Assembly (NCBI GenBank): GCA_902728285.1
Contig: CACVBU010000534.1
Span: 1,561,939 to 1,625,938, forward strand
Source of the DNA: Clytia hemisphaerica
Taxonomy: Eukaryota; Cnidaria; Hydrozoa; Leptothecata; Clytiidae
Direction of reading: 5' to 3'
DNA length: 64,000 nucleotides
Shown here: piece by piece, positions 23,658 through 34,368 of the stretch
How the letters are laid out: each line of letters starts with the position of its first letter
Position numbering within the stretch: the stretch's first letter is position 1
Made by a program: the position numbers and the translations under genes
Notes under the pieces: generated by a model
The model's database searches: none
What the model was told of the DNA's origin: nothing
The model's input: the letters and a program-made list of their open reading frames with translations, nothing else

Positions 23658-23723
23658 ATGGATTATTTGGAGCAAGAGATGAGCAAACGAAGATGGCTTC
23701 GTCAACAAAGATTCAAAGAAGAG
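23658..23723 (+). CDS. possible isolated first exon (MDYLEQEMSKRRWLRQ..)
   Basis: ATG opens 22 codons rich in charged and aromatic residues (MDYLEQEMSKRRWLRQQRFK, then EE) that end exactly at GAAGAG before GTATTA, an acceptable donor. The composition is unlike the surrounding AT-rich noise. No matching downstream exon was found, so it may be an orphan or a chance frame. Confidence 0.2.
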
Positions 23724-24119
23724 GTATTAATTTATTCATCCTTTTTTGACTTAAGGCGGGAAAACCACCCACACCACCCCGTTTTGTATGTGCGAATACT
23801 ACACCTACCAAAGACGGACATAAAAGTGACAATAAAGTTGATACAGTTGAACTCAAACCTCTAACTCGTATGTCTCATTATCTCGAACAAATTTTTTACC
23901 CCCCACCCCGTGCTTGTTCGAGTTAAGGAGACTCCAATGTAGTAAACATTGTTCTTTAGTTTTGTTGTGTCATTTCCTTTGTCGAACAAAGTGCATGGAT
24001 GATTTTAACGACATGTCGATCCGCTTCGGCAACTCGGCAGTTATAGTCGATAACTCGGGATATAAAAACGAGGGGGCGAAACTTTTTTAAACGCGTTTTT
24101 AGAAAAATCTCCAAAATTA

Positions 24120-24301
24120 TTTTGGAATGAGGTTTCTCCAGGAACTTATTTCGAGCTTTGGGTTGGAATAAAAATCTCTTGGGTGGAAAACTTTTGAACA
24201 GGAGGCTAATACAGCAGAATTAGGACAAAAGAGGGAACTTTCAAAAACATTTTCCTAAAAGATTAATAAGCGGGGGGGGGCGGCTATTAGTTAACCGAGA
24301 G
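24120..24301. mobile_element. part copy of the CTCTCGGGTAC C-tract MITE, reversed
   Basis: The right end GGCTATTAGTTAACCGAGAG with following TA, the preceding G run, and the internal AGAGGGAACTTTCAAAAACA are the inverse of sequence in 5082-5360. The other end is not recognisable, so the copy is truncated or rearranged. Confidence 0.6.
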
Positions 24302-24882
24302 TAAGCGATTAATCAAAATGATTGAATCGCAAGGGGTGCGTTTGCACTGGAAGGTTTCCTTAATAAAATCCATCAAAGTAAAACAAAGAGACTTGATGGA
24401 TGAATACACTGGTTTACTACAGTTCTTTGTAGGTTCACGAGATCTATTATAACATGTTAATTGTTTTTGTTTGAGGCTTCACATTGCTTGAATTTTTTTT
24501 GAGGGTTCCGATTTCGCCTGTGATTGGTTGATGTTGATATCCATCACTTGAAATCTGTAAACATATTTGTTGTAATGGTTGTACTCAATAACTGCATTCG
24601 TCTCACACATCAACAACACTGTTTGCACCATAGTCATTATAAAAACACTGGTCTGGAAGGCTTTTGCCTCTTTTTATTGTTAAAGGATGGAGCTTACGTA
24701 CCAAAATCAATTTATTTTACAAACTTTTTGATCATGTGATTAGGAGATAGACCAATCCCAAGAGGAGATTTTGGTAACGTGATCAAAAAGTATGCAAATC
24801 ACAACTTGCCTTTTGTTTAAAAGAAAATTGAACAAAAAGCTAAAACAATACATTGCCAGACCGGAGTTTTTTATAATGACTA
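24302..24882. other. no gene seen
   Basis: Spacer; the phrase AAGGTTTCCTTA/TAAGGAAACCTTCCAGTG occurs at 24350 and inversely at 25325, enclosing about 1 kb that may be a larger composite element including 24883-25059. Confidence 0.4.
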
Positions 24883-25059
24883 CAGTTAACGCTCTCTAAT
24901 TCGACCTTTTAACTTATTCGATAGGCTCCCTTATTCGATGAAATTTAAAGTCCCCGTCAACAAGAAACTCTCATAAACGACGCTTCCCTTATTCGATAAA
25001 CTCCCTTATTCGATAAAAATCCAATTCCCCTTGAAGATCGAATTAGAGACCGTCAACTG
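24883..25059. mobile_element. TA-flanked MITE, CAGTTAACGCTCTCTAATTCG ends
   Basis: Left CAGTTAACGCTCTCTAATTC and right, inverse strand, CAGTTGACGGTCTCTAATTC; TA on both sides (24881-24882, 25060-25061). The core repeats CCCTTATTCGATA three to four times. Non-coding. Confidence 0.75.
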
Positions 25060-25675
25060 TATGTTTGCACTGTTTGTAATTTTTTCCTCAGTTCCGTGTT
25101 TGAAATCGCAAAACTTTTTGTTCATTGCACGCATCCTTTGTTTATGATTACTTGATAAAATCTTTTGCTTTAAGGCTGCTCCTATCCTACCTTTATATAT
25201 AACAATGGAGTTTATGAGTTTTAACAAAGGAAAATCAAATGAAAGTTACAAAGCAATGCGGTTAACCTTTTGTTGCATGCGCGCTTCTATTGTAAAACAT
25301 AAAAGATTTTATAACTACAGTTTTACTAAGGAAACCTTCCAGTGTGAACGCGTCCAAGATCATCTCAGACATTCTTAGCAGATATTTTAATTACCTGTTT
25401 TCATACAATTAATTTGAAATCAACCTGCCAACTAATTTTATAATACATATAATGGGTTGGACTTGATGATAATGATGAGCTTTTTTAAAAAGGGGAATGA
25501 TACAAATTGAAACATGTTTCATTAGTTTTTTGATATTCAAAAAGAAGCTGATTATTGAACTGATTGTTGGGAAGTTTGTTTATGTATCCTTCAGTTATTG
25601 GAAGTTTTCTCACTATTGTCAATCAATCAATAAATGAAAATGCGCATATATAGAAGGAAGGTATGATATACGTTC

Positions 25676-25964
25676 CCCGGGGGGGGTACTAGGGCAAAAT
25701 GGGTTACGGGGATGCTCCGCTGGACAGGGTACCTTTTTTAACCTCCATGAGTCCCAGGTAGGGTCGCAAAAACACCAAAATAGAAAAATCAGTCCCTCGT
25801 AGGGTGCCTATTTCTGGAAAATTTGGGGAAAAAGTAAAAATTTTTGGAATTTCAGTCCCATTCAGGGTCACTTTTTTCGCAAATTTCGAGTCCCACGTAG
25901 GGTCCATTTTTCGAACCTCAGCGGAGCACCCCCGTTGATCGACAAGGGTAGTACCCCCCCCGGG
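25676..25964. mobile_element. hAT-like MITE with CCCGGGGGG ends
   Basis: Starts CCCGGGGGGGG(TACTAGG) and ends with (GTA)CCCCCCCCGGG; the 8-bp sequence ATACGTTC lies directly outside both ends (25668-25675 and 25965-25972), a perfect target-site duplication. An 8-bp duplication is the hAT hallmark. The interior has several GTCCC(A/T)..GTAGGGT units with spacer AAAATTTTTGG. Relatives are at 42095-42461 and 47597-47920. Confidence 0.8.
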
Positions 25965-26271
25965 ATACGTTCATTGTATAAACAAATTTTCCAAAATTTA
26001 TAAAAATTCCTCATCACTTACTTAAGCTTAGGCAGCATATAGAATCAAAATTGTAATTTTTTGAATTCTAGACCAGCACATAAAGTTGCAATTTTGCTAT
26101 CATTTAAGAAGATAAGAGTTCCGAATCTGACGGCGACTATTGTACAAATATTGACCTGTAAATATAAAAATTAGTCATGACACCATTAGTAATAGGTAGC
26201 TCATAACAAAACAAGGAAAAGAACTTTTAAAAATTACTTTATTTTGCATAACCTAAAAGCAGAATTTGAGC

Positions 26272-26412
26272 TCATTCACAGAACGACTTGAGGATATTGG
26301 CCTTTATTTTTTCTCCCAAATCTAGGCTAATCTTCAATCTCTTGATGACCTTAATAGCGTTTTCTATAGACTTTTTAATGACCAGATCATAAACAAAGGG
26401 GGTAATCCATAT
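26272..26412 (-). CDS. possible orphan terminal exon with poly(A) signal
   Basis: On the minus strand, after a GTTAG acceptor, an open frame reads IWITPFVYDLVIKKSIENAI, then KVIKRLKISLDLGEKIKANI and LKSFCE-stop. This is an amphipathic helix-rich, lysine/isoleucine-rich tail. An AATAAA (minus strand, 26238-26243) follows 28 bases after the stop, as expected for a true 3' exon. The acceptor has no strong polypyrimidine tract and no upstream exon was identified, so the call is weak and no family is recognised. Confidence 0.3.
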   Translation of the reverse strand: MWITPFVYDLVIKKSIENAIKVIKRLKISLDLGEKIKANILKSFCE

Positions 26413-26666
26413 CTAACTTGAGCCTGATCGCCTGATATAGATTAACAGTATTAACTCATTAAAATACCAATGTTTTCAGATTCACAGCACGGGGGCGAGA
26501 TCATTTTAATTGATATACTTGTAAACATACATTACATTATAAATTAACCATAATTTTCAATTTTGAACTCATATTATTCTTGATGGTCTTTGAGATATGA
26601 CGATGGTTGTTTGAGATTTCAGGTTTATAGTTTAAAAATGTTATTTATCGATATTGTCTTAACAAT

Positions 26667-26893
26667 AAGTAAGTAAGTAAGTCTGCGACTGCAGTTGGAG
26701 GCGACCCGAAGGCTCTTCTTTCGATAGCTATCTACCAGAAGGGGACCCGAAGGTAGGGGAGGGCGCCACTCTTTCTCCCTGGATTTTTTTCCACTTTCTC
26801 TTGATCCTTCTCTTAATTGCTGAGCATCAAGCAGAGAGGCATCAAGTACCATTTTGAAAACCTTCGGTGTGACCCGGCTGGGGGATTGAATCC
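26667..26893 (-). mobile_element. 5'-truncated tRNA-derived SINE with (TTAC)n tail
   Basis: Same sequence as 43044-43292 but reversed and lacking the first part of the tRNA-like head: it keeps only the region from the B box (GGATTCAATCCCCC) onward. It ends in four to five TTAC/AAGT repeats. ATTGTCTTAACAAT (14 bp) is present on both sides (26653-26666, 26894-26907), a perfect target duplication. Truncation at the 5' end with a tail repeat is the expected product of LINE-driven retroposition. Confidence 0.85.
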
Positions 26894-27530
26894 ATTGTCT
26901 TAACAATGCTTTTGGGTGGAAGGTATCATTTTCCTAATTCTGCTATAAAGTAATCATTATTTTTTGGAGATATGATGATCATTTTGATGGACCTCGATCT
27001 TGCAACTAAGAAATACAGACTTAATTAGTTTAATTGATATCTTTTGGTTGAAGGCCATGGAGAAGTACCTTTTTTTTACTCACAACTTTTAACATAATAG
27101 ACTTTTCTAGAAACTTTCTACTGAGTTTTTCTTCGCAAAAAGCCCGAGGTTTCATGAGTTAGAGAATGTCAGATATGTGTGTACTGCACCTCCATAAATA
27201 GACACTTTACCGCCTACAACACATACTAGCACATATTTTTACTTAAATATACCCCGTCAGCCCTTTCAACGTTTAAGCAGTGTTATTTTTCGAAGTTGGT
27301 CATCGTTGGTTCTATGAAATGATTAACTTTCGAGTTAACGGAACAGAGCCTAACCCTAGAACGGTATTTGCTATCTTAGGATAGGGAAATCCTTTTGCTT
27401 AAGCAACTCTTTGGTTGTGTCACCCAGATCTGATGTTGTGTAAAAAAGACATTTAACCGACGCAGAATAAATTGTCAAATTGTAATGTCAATATCTCACA
27501 ACAGAGCCTGGAAAATCTCTCTATTCATGA

Positions 27531-27670
27531 TATGCACCATATTGCAATGTCTTCTGTGAACCCAACAGCTGATTGGTTGCAAGTGACGTATTGACTGAGT
27601 GATTTTACGTCACTTACAACAAATCAGCTGTTGGGTCCATGCTGTAATGTCAGAAGCTATTGCAATTGGT
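27531..27670. mobile_element. palindromic MITE with GTGACGTA centre
   Basis: ATATGCACCATATTGCAATG.. and CAGCTGATTGGTTGCAAGTG on the left are mirrored by CACTTACAACAAATCAGCTG on the right, making a near-complete foldback of about 55-bp arms. The same family is at 52970-53097. Confidence 0.65.
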
Positions 27671-29190
27671 ACCCGATTTCCCTAATATACAAGAGACTAG
27701 ACATAAATTCATATTAAATAGGTGAAAAATAGATTTTCCCGTCTGATAATGACAAAAGTGACATGAACAAACTTGTTTGAGTAACCTCTAATAACACCTA
27801 AACAACCGGTCTTCATATTACACGCTTTTTGTATAAGAAATCAATTTTTTTTGTTAAAATTCTTACCGTAAGGATAGCTAAACATTCTTGGTGACCGGTA
27901 GTATTCCTCTAACTTACCTGGGAATACCGACAAAAAGTTTTTTCTATTGCGTACAAATGCAAGAACAATACAGTACGTCCCGGCATAGACTATACTATAG
28001 TCTAAGACAAATCACTATCTAAGAAATAAGCCCAAAGCCGAAGGAAATTCGCAAACGGGCCTTTTTGCCGAAAAGAGTTTACAGCCGGTAGAGTTTGTCT
28101 GTCTTCGAAACTCCCCCACCTATTCTTTTCGTATACCACCATAACTTTTCCGAAGCTTGAATCTACGGGCAGTTTGATTTTTGAATTGATGTTAGATTTC
28201 AGGAGACATATGAGAGTTTCCTGATCTTATAGAGAAAAACATGTGCAACACCTAAACGACCGTTGCGAACGATTATCTTACCGTATCCAAAATAAAATTC
28301 TTGCGGTCAACCTTGAAACCCGTCACATTATTTTTTTAGTGTCTCTTGACAAATAATGTTTTTAAGCGTTGAATTTTCTTTTTGTAAGAACTATAGATTC
28401 AAGTCTTAGAATATAGGCTTTGAAAAACACATGGTTTTTAATAAACAATACACAGGCTGTAAAATTTAAGTCTGAAGACAAATCATTATTTTAAATCAAA
28501 TTTTATATGCTTTTTACATAACATTTATTTATTTCTGATTGGTTCGAATTTATTGACACTAATAAAGTTATCAGCTGTAGGTTGTAAAGCAAGTAAACAT
28601 GACAATAAAATCACGTAAACTCGAGTTTATTCCAGTAATAACATGTTTTGAATACATTGAAACTTAAATCTCTCGAAATCAATTTATAATCGATTCATGA
28701 ATGATTCCAGTAAATTTTTGATCTTACTTAAAGACCCATTGAAATTTAATAAAAAATCGTTCAAATAACTCAACACAAATTTTTAAAGTTCTTAAAAAAG
28801 TTGATGAATAAAATAAAGTAGATAAGGACAATTTGATAGCCTCCTTAGTATACAAAAATATAATTTTGGACGACTACAACATTGATTTGATAGTGTTAAG
28901 AGGCAATTGAGTATCAAAAAAAAATCTCAAGTTTCTTGTTTGAAAAGTATGACTTTTTCAATATTTTTTTGTCGATTTTGTTGTAATAGTGTCACCATTT
29001 GTTGATGAGATGATGAGAGGTCCTTTTGGAGGATTTTTAGTTGGTAATGTTATCATTTTATCAACATGTTATATCTGTTGTTGTTGCAATATAGAATGTT
29101 TTTGGAATATTTCGATTATTGTGGTGAATTATCAAAATTTTCTAAAATACTTTTTACTGGATATCTCTTTTGGTGTTCAATGGAATGAGG
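27671..29190. other. no certain gene
   Basis: AT-rich; a lone family end (CACGCTTTTTGTATAAGAA, 27820-27840) resembles TA-CACG elements. A possible short exon at 28990-29043 is discussed among the rejected items. Confidence 0.4.
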
Positions 29191-29583
29191 TTTCCTTAAC
29201 TCGAACATCGTGCACGGGGAACAAATGGTTGAGGAAATTTTGAGTTAAGGTTTAATAAGGGGGGGTTTGTACTTTTACGGTGTGACGGGATTGGCCCTTT
29301 TTTAGTACGGTATTACGAGATTTGACGAAAAAAGGGACGGGAAAACGGTATTTTAAAATCAGACGGTGACGGTATTTAGGTACATTTTTGCCCTGTACAA
29401 GCCGGTGTGACGGTGTTATTATTTTTTCAATTTTCGGGATTCCGGGATTCAGCAAAAATTTTGACGGGAAAACGGTATTTCGAACCCCTACAAACCCCCC
29501 CCCCTAATAAGGCATTGTTAAGTGAAGGAACTATAAAACTTGTTCGATTTATGGAGAGTTATAGAGGTTCGAGTTAATGAGAC
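29190..29583. mobile_element. inverted-repeat element (TTAACTCGAAC type) interrupted by a second element
   Basis: Ends AGGTTTCCTTAACTCGAAC.. and ..GTTCGAGTTAATGAGACT are inverse; the same TCGAGTTAAGGAGACT phrase is at 23912-23935. It is split by the 244-bp insertion at 29261-29504. Outer limits are approximate. Confidence 0.45.
29261..29504. mobile_element. hAT-like MITE with GGGGGTTTGTA ends, nested
   Basis: GGGGGTTTGTAC at the left, TACAAACCCCC at the right, and the octamer TAATAAGG directly outside both ends (29253-29260, 29505-29512). The core repeats GACGGGAAAACGGTATTT. The 8-bp duplication points to the hAT superfamily; the ends differ from the CCCGGG group. Confidence 0.75.
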
Positions 29584-29751
29584 TCATCTGTTAAATAGTT
29601 TCCCTACTTTAACGAAGCTCAATTTCAGAGGAAGTATAATTTTCATTCCCTGATGTGTCTTCCTCAAATTTAATCATCAAAAACCTACGTTTGAACAAAT
29701 CCTACTTTGCCTTTTCAATTTTAACAAGGATCCTCGAAGAGTTCTAGGTCT

Positions 29752-30139
29752 CTAAATAAGTACCTTAAGGAAAGACTTTTTGACGAAACAAATGCCTAAT
29801 TTTGTCACCCCCTTTTTCATTTCATCTCCAAATTGAAGAGTACTGCAGGGTAAGTTGCTCATTTCTTGGGAGAACTTGTCAGATCCTGCATTGTGATAAC
29901 ATGTATCATAGCAGCAAACTGAGGATGTTTTGATTATATAACCATTCTCTCTGAAAGATTTTAGTTGTGCGTCTATTTTGCGATAGTGATAATGTCTTTT
30001 GATAATGTCTTGACTGCGGTCGATCAATGATGATGATGATGATGATGAATGTCTTTTGAGTTGTTGTTGGTGTGTTTCCATTATGTTTTGGAATTGTTTA
30101 TTCCACATTCTGTGTTTCATAAATTGTTTTTCCCCTTTT
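29752..30139 (-). CDS. possible exon, unrecognised protein
   Basis: Open minus-strand frame that could start after TTTTAAAAG near 30139 and runs to TAA at 29752. It reads GEKQFMKHRMWNKQFQNIME, a run of seven serines, HYHYRKIDAQLKSFRENGYI and a cysteine-containing VCCYDTCYHN. The glutamine/lysine-rich helix followed by a poly-Ser run looks more protein-like than neighbouring frames, but no family is recognised and the flanking splice sites are weak. Confidence 0.25.
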
Positions 30140-30494
30140 AAAACATGAATAAATAGTCCTTGGGTGATGAAGGAAAATCGAAACTTCAATGAATATTTGA
30201 GTTGGATACATGTGACAGATAAATATAGCCTTGATTTAGACTCTTTTTAGAATCAAGCTTTGAGGTGATGACATTATGTTCGCCGTTCTGTTGGCTATTT
30301 TAGAGACCAAGTATGGAATTTTTTGGATCAGTCAAACTTTAAAAATTCCACGTTCTTTGCCAGTAAGAGATTTTGGTGAAAGGACCTTTGGGTTACTCAG
30401 GTTTCAACATATCTCCTTGGCTTTTCAGCTCTCAAGCGGTGACCAATCTTGATCTTGAAAAATATGAAACCCTTGATCTTGCACGTCCTCTTTA

Positions 30495-30594
30495 TCCCAG
30501 CTTGCACACAACGTTGTTTCACCGTTTATCTAATGTTCACAACGTCCCTTTAACGTTAGATGAACGTTGAAACAACGTTGTGTGCCAGCTGGGA
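30495..30594. mobile_element. palindromic MITE, TCCCAGC..ACACAACGTTG ends
   Basis: TCCCAGCTTGCACACAACGT at the left and its near-inverse ending CCAGCTGGGA at the right; the two arms cover almost the whole 100 bp. Foldback elements with AACGTTG arms of this kind are seen in several invertebrate genomes (general knowledge, not verified here). Confidence 0.7.
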
Positions 30595-31908
30595 TCTATT
30601 TTTTAGTGCTTATTATTGAGGAAATGCAGACCTATACAATGTAACTTTCCTTCTACAAAGGGGTTCCTGGTACGTTGCAATTTCATACCCAGAGCCTCTT
30701 GCATCAATTTTTCTAAGAGGCTGGGGTCGAGTTTGAAAAGTTGAAGATTTAAAAAACTTGAGGGAAAATTAAGAACTTTTTTCAAAATATCGAACTTTCA
30801 GAATTTTTCTGTCATCCCTTTAACCGAATAGTGTGCATTCCAATTTTTACTACAGCCTTCATGTCAACCGTTCTAGTGGTACCACCACCACTATAAATTC
30901 ATCTTAAAATTGTAATTCATCTTTCTATATTTTTGACAACATGCTTAAAACATGACAATCATTTAATTACGTCTGATCTTAACTTTTTTATTTTTATGTT
31001 AGAAACATTTTCTGTACCCGCAATACCTATATTATATAACATCTTTCACCGGGACCGCCCAGAGTTTTATTCCGGGATTATTATAAACCTCAAGTGTTTG
31101 TAATTCTGCGATAATAATTTTTACAGAAATACCCAACCGTGAAACATACGTGGTCGTGTGTAATGGTCCTTAATCGTGTCCGTTTAGTGTGACTATTTAT
31201 TAGAAAATGGGTCTTTTTTATTTTACCAATAGAAAAAAAATAGACACGCAAACATTTATAGCAACAATTTGCTTTTTTTTTGGAGAGTGAATTTGACAAG
31301 TTTTATTGGAATTCAAAAATGAAATCTAAGGGGTTAAGGGTTCTCAGGGTTGTTTTATTCTGACATCGTAAGGGGAGCTGCTACAATAAATGGAGTGTGA
31401 CCGCCGAATGTCATGAATACCAATTTCCAATCTTATAGATGGGTAGAGTCAAAAATAAAAAATCTAACGGTAAATGTATTTTGAATATAGAATTAAGATT
31501 CTAGCCTTGAAATACCAGAAATGTTTCATTGTCTACATTATCTGCGATTTGTTTCTTTTTCGCTTCAAAACAATAAGCTAGACTCGTGGGCTATGTTTTG
31601 ATGTTCATAGGCTAATGATTTTTATTGTCAATTGTTTTTCTTTTGGGCTTCTAAGTTTTTCTTTATATATGAGAAAAGTACTTCCATACCACATGGTGAA
31701 ATGGTTTTTATTTTAAACTTCAACAACTCAGCCCACTCGTTGTTCATTAAAATCAACTTTTTAGCACTGGAAGTAAAACCAAAAGCAAATTAAGCTTTTA
31801 GTATTTTTGGATAATTGATTTGACATTGAAGGTAACTTGAAGAATGGCAGGGTTTTCTGTTCACCATATTTCTGCAGGGAAACTGTCCGTTCTGTTCATT
31901 AGTGTCAA
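30595..31908. other. no gene seen
   Basis: About 1.3 kb without a supportable feature. Confidence 0.45.
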
Positions 31909-32340
31909 CCCCGGGGGAGAGCTAATTAGGCAAGTGAAGGGTACAGGTATGTACTGCCTTTAAGGGTGCCTTTTTTGGGACCTGAAAGTCCCTGTAAGGG
32001 TTGAAAAAAAAACAAAAAATTAAATTTTTGTCCAACTAAGGGAGCGGTCATTAAGTATAGCATAGGGATTTTTTTGGCAGACTTTTTATCTTCATACCCT
32101 ACCAAAAGTTCTCAAATAAATTTCATGCCCTACCCAAATCCCTTTCGCCCCAGTATATGCTATACTTAATGACCGCTCCCTAAGGGTCAGAAAAATAGGA
32201 AAATTTCAACTTTTTGCTCCTTGAAAGTTCAAAATTTGGTCAAATTAGTCCCAGTCGTAAAAATCGCAAAACTTTCCTATTTTCTCTCCTTTTTAGTCCC
32301 GCTAATGGTTCAAGGGTCAAAAGTCGGGCGGCACATACCC
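31909..32340. mobile_element. CCCGGG-type element, older subtype, interrupted
   Basis: Begins CCCCGGGGGAGAGCTAATTA and, once the nested element at 32040-32180 is removed, aligns along its body with 60583-60812 (AAGGGTT..AAAATTAAATTT, GTCAAATTAGTCCCA, CTCCTTTTTAGTCCC). The right end is degraded to GGGCGGCACATACCCG and no target duplication is visible. Confidence 0.55.
32040..32180. mobile_element. PIF/Harbinger-like MITE, nested
   Basis: GGGAGCGGTCATTAAGTATA at the left and its inverse at the right, flanked by the trinucleotide TAA on both sides (32037-32039, 32181-32183). TWA duplications and GGG-type ends are hallmarks of PIF/Harbinger. It interrupts the element at 31909-32340; the related copy at 60583 lacks it. 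Confidence 0.8.
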
Positions 32341-32553
32341 GTCAGCTCGCGACCCTAGTATCGACCCTGAGTATTGTTCTCAAACAATAGAGCCATTGTT
32401 TAGGTACCAAAAACTGAGCCTGAAAATGCTTATAAACGTTATGCTTATAAAAGAAAAAAAACATGTAAACGATCTTACTGGAACAGTCCAATCCTGTCCT
32501 CTGAATAACATGCATCTCTAAAGATATCTCTATCAACTTTCCCTATTTTTCAG

Positions 32554-33228
32554 CAACAGTACAACGATCAGTCGTGCAACATGGCGATCAACTACCGAGT
32601 AGGGACCATCATAATCGCAGCAATTACAATCATAGGAGCTATTTTCGACAGTGTTCAATTATTTTTCCCGGCTAAGGGCGTAACCAAACAATTTCAATAT
32701 CTAAACAACGTTACATTACATCAAGCATTATCGATTATTGGGAATTTATTGTCGTTAATGACGAGCTCTTGTTTGTATTTTGTTATTTCGATTGATATTA
32801 AAACGAATGTTCAAAGGAGACGTTTCCTTATACCGTATACCGTGTGGGGATTTATAGTATGTATATGGCGTTTTACGGCTTTTACGATACTCGTGCTCCG
32901 GTTCGGGAACGAAATAGACAACGTGACGTATGCGATGTGGCTTGGTGGAGCTATTATAATGTTTTTATTCTCACTAGTTGAATTTTCATATTACCGGTTG
33001 CTGAGTCATGATAACGGCTCACGTCTGGACTCTAAATCTTTAATGTTGAAAGAAAGACCGTTCCAGCTACGGCGATATCGGCTTGGAGTGACGGGACGTA
33101 TTTACTACAATGACGATGAAGAGGACGTTGAAGCAGGAAAAAAGAAAAAGAAAAAAGAGAAAAAAGGTGATAAAGATTTTTTGAGAAGCAAAATGAAAGA
33201 TATGAATGCAAACTTGTTTATGCCATGA
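32554..33228 (+). CDS. four-pass membrane protein, unrecognised family
   Basis: ATG at 32581 opens 215 codons with no intron; the exon itself probably begins at 32554 after TTTTTCAG, so a 5' UTR exon lies upstream. Four hydrophobic segments at about residues 7-27, 47-70, 84-107 and 117-138 separate short loops, with possible N-glycosylation sites NNVT (about 42-45) and NVT in the third loop. The C-terminal 80 residues are cytoplasmic-like: basic RRYR, acidic DDEEDVE and then a run of lysines. Layout resembles small tetraspan proteins (LAPTM/MARVEL/DUF4728-like), but I do not recognise the family. Codon use is balanced (many CG-containing codons), unlike the AT-rich surroundings, which supports a real gene. 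Confidence 0.8.
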   Translation, partial: QQYNDQSCNMAINYRVGTIIIAAITIIGAIFDSVQLFFPAKGVTKQFQYLNNVTLHQALSIIGNLLSLMTSSCLYFVISIDIKTNVQRRRFLIPYTVWGFIVCIWRFTAFTILVLRFGNEIDNVTYAMWLGGAIIMFLFSLVEFSYYRLLSHDNGSRLDSKSLMLKERPFQLRRYRLGVTGRIYYNDDEEDVEAGKKKKKKEKKGDKDFLRSKMKDMNANLFMP

Positions 33229-33721
33229 TGTTTTTTGATACAGATTACTTTACAGATTATGATTTCGCTATTTTGGTAATCTGGTACTCCAAGCATTAAC
33301 TTGTACTACCTTTTTATTATACTGATGGACCTTTTTAGGGAGAGCTGTCGGGATTATGAAAAAGGGAGTTCAAGGACTGGGTACTAATTTGGCCCTTTGG
33401 TTGTTTTTGGTTTATTTCTGGTTGTCCCTTTTTGATGGGATTTGTATTTTTTGTAATGATTGACATATGAAGACACCTTCAAACCTTGGATGCTAGTTAA
33501 CAGTTATGATTTTAATGAGGCAGGTCCCTAAATTATTTTATAATATCGTTTTCAAGTCTAGAAAATTTTGCTCAGTTTATTATACAAATATCTCTTTTGC
33601 GTGGATGGTTTAGGAAATGATACAATAATTATTGCCAGCATGGGTTTTTTTATAACGAAATTATCATGCAGTGTTAAAAATATAATATTGAGGATCCTTC
33701 AAACGTAAAACCCTGTCACAC

Positions 33722-33954
33722 ACCGTAAGTTGGTCTAAATGTCGACATCCCTCTTCTAATTTCGACAGCCTTCTTGGAAGATAGGAATCATAGGAAAATC
33801 GGAATCGCTGCATTGAAACTAATTTTCTTTGCTTAGCAATCAGGGAGGAAGAATTTTTTTCTCTCTCAGCGATTCCGACCTTCCTACTATTCCTATCTCC
33901 CAAGAAGGGTGTCGGAATTAGAAGAGGGATGTTGACGTTATACCAAATTACGGT
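33722..33954. mobile_element. foldback MITE with ACCGTAA ends
   Basis: Imperfect arms of about 90 bases: ACCGTAAGTTGGTCTAAATG and CATCCCTCTTCTAATTTCGA on the left have inverse partners on the right (TCGGAATTAGAAGAGGGATG, ACCAAATTACGGT). It sits about 500 bases after the membrane-protein stop codon, probably in or near its 3' UTR. Confidence 0.65.
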
Positions 33955-34368
33955 ATAGATGGATTTCTTTTTTCTGTTTCATTTTGTTTGTTTTAGGGTA
34001 CTACACCCAAATTCGGATTTCACCTAAACTTTTCTAATCACACAAAAAATAGATGAGGCAAATACCCGTCATCAGAAATCCGAAAAAAAAGTTTTGAATC
34101 TTGATGGTTAAACCGGTGCTTTTTCAGAATTCACATTTCTTCATACACATTTTAACTCGGTAAAATTTCCCTTTTTTCTCGGGTAGTTTTTAAATCTAAT
34201 GTATAAGTCTTTCTAGATTATTATTCTTAAAACAATTTTTGATACACAATTTTTGTACTAAAGATGTGGAAAATTATATTAGACATTAAACGTAGTGTTT
34301 TCTAGAAATAGCTAAGATCATTTCAAGTTAAATGAAGATCTAAAAGTATCTTATTTGTTGTTGTGAAC

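Noticed and set aside
28990..29043. Possible + strand exon reading VSPFVDEMMRGPFGGFLV
   Set aside because: It has a TAATAG acceptor without pyrimidine tract and a GTAATG donor, but no partner exons in either direction; too short to support.
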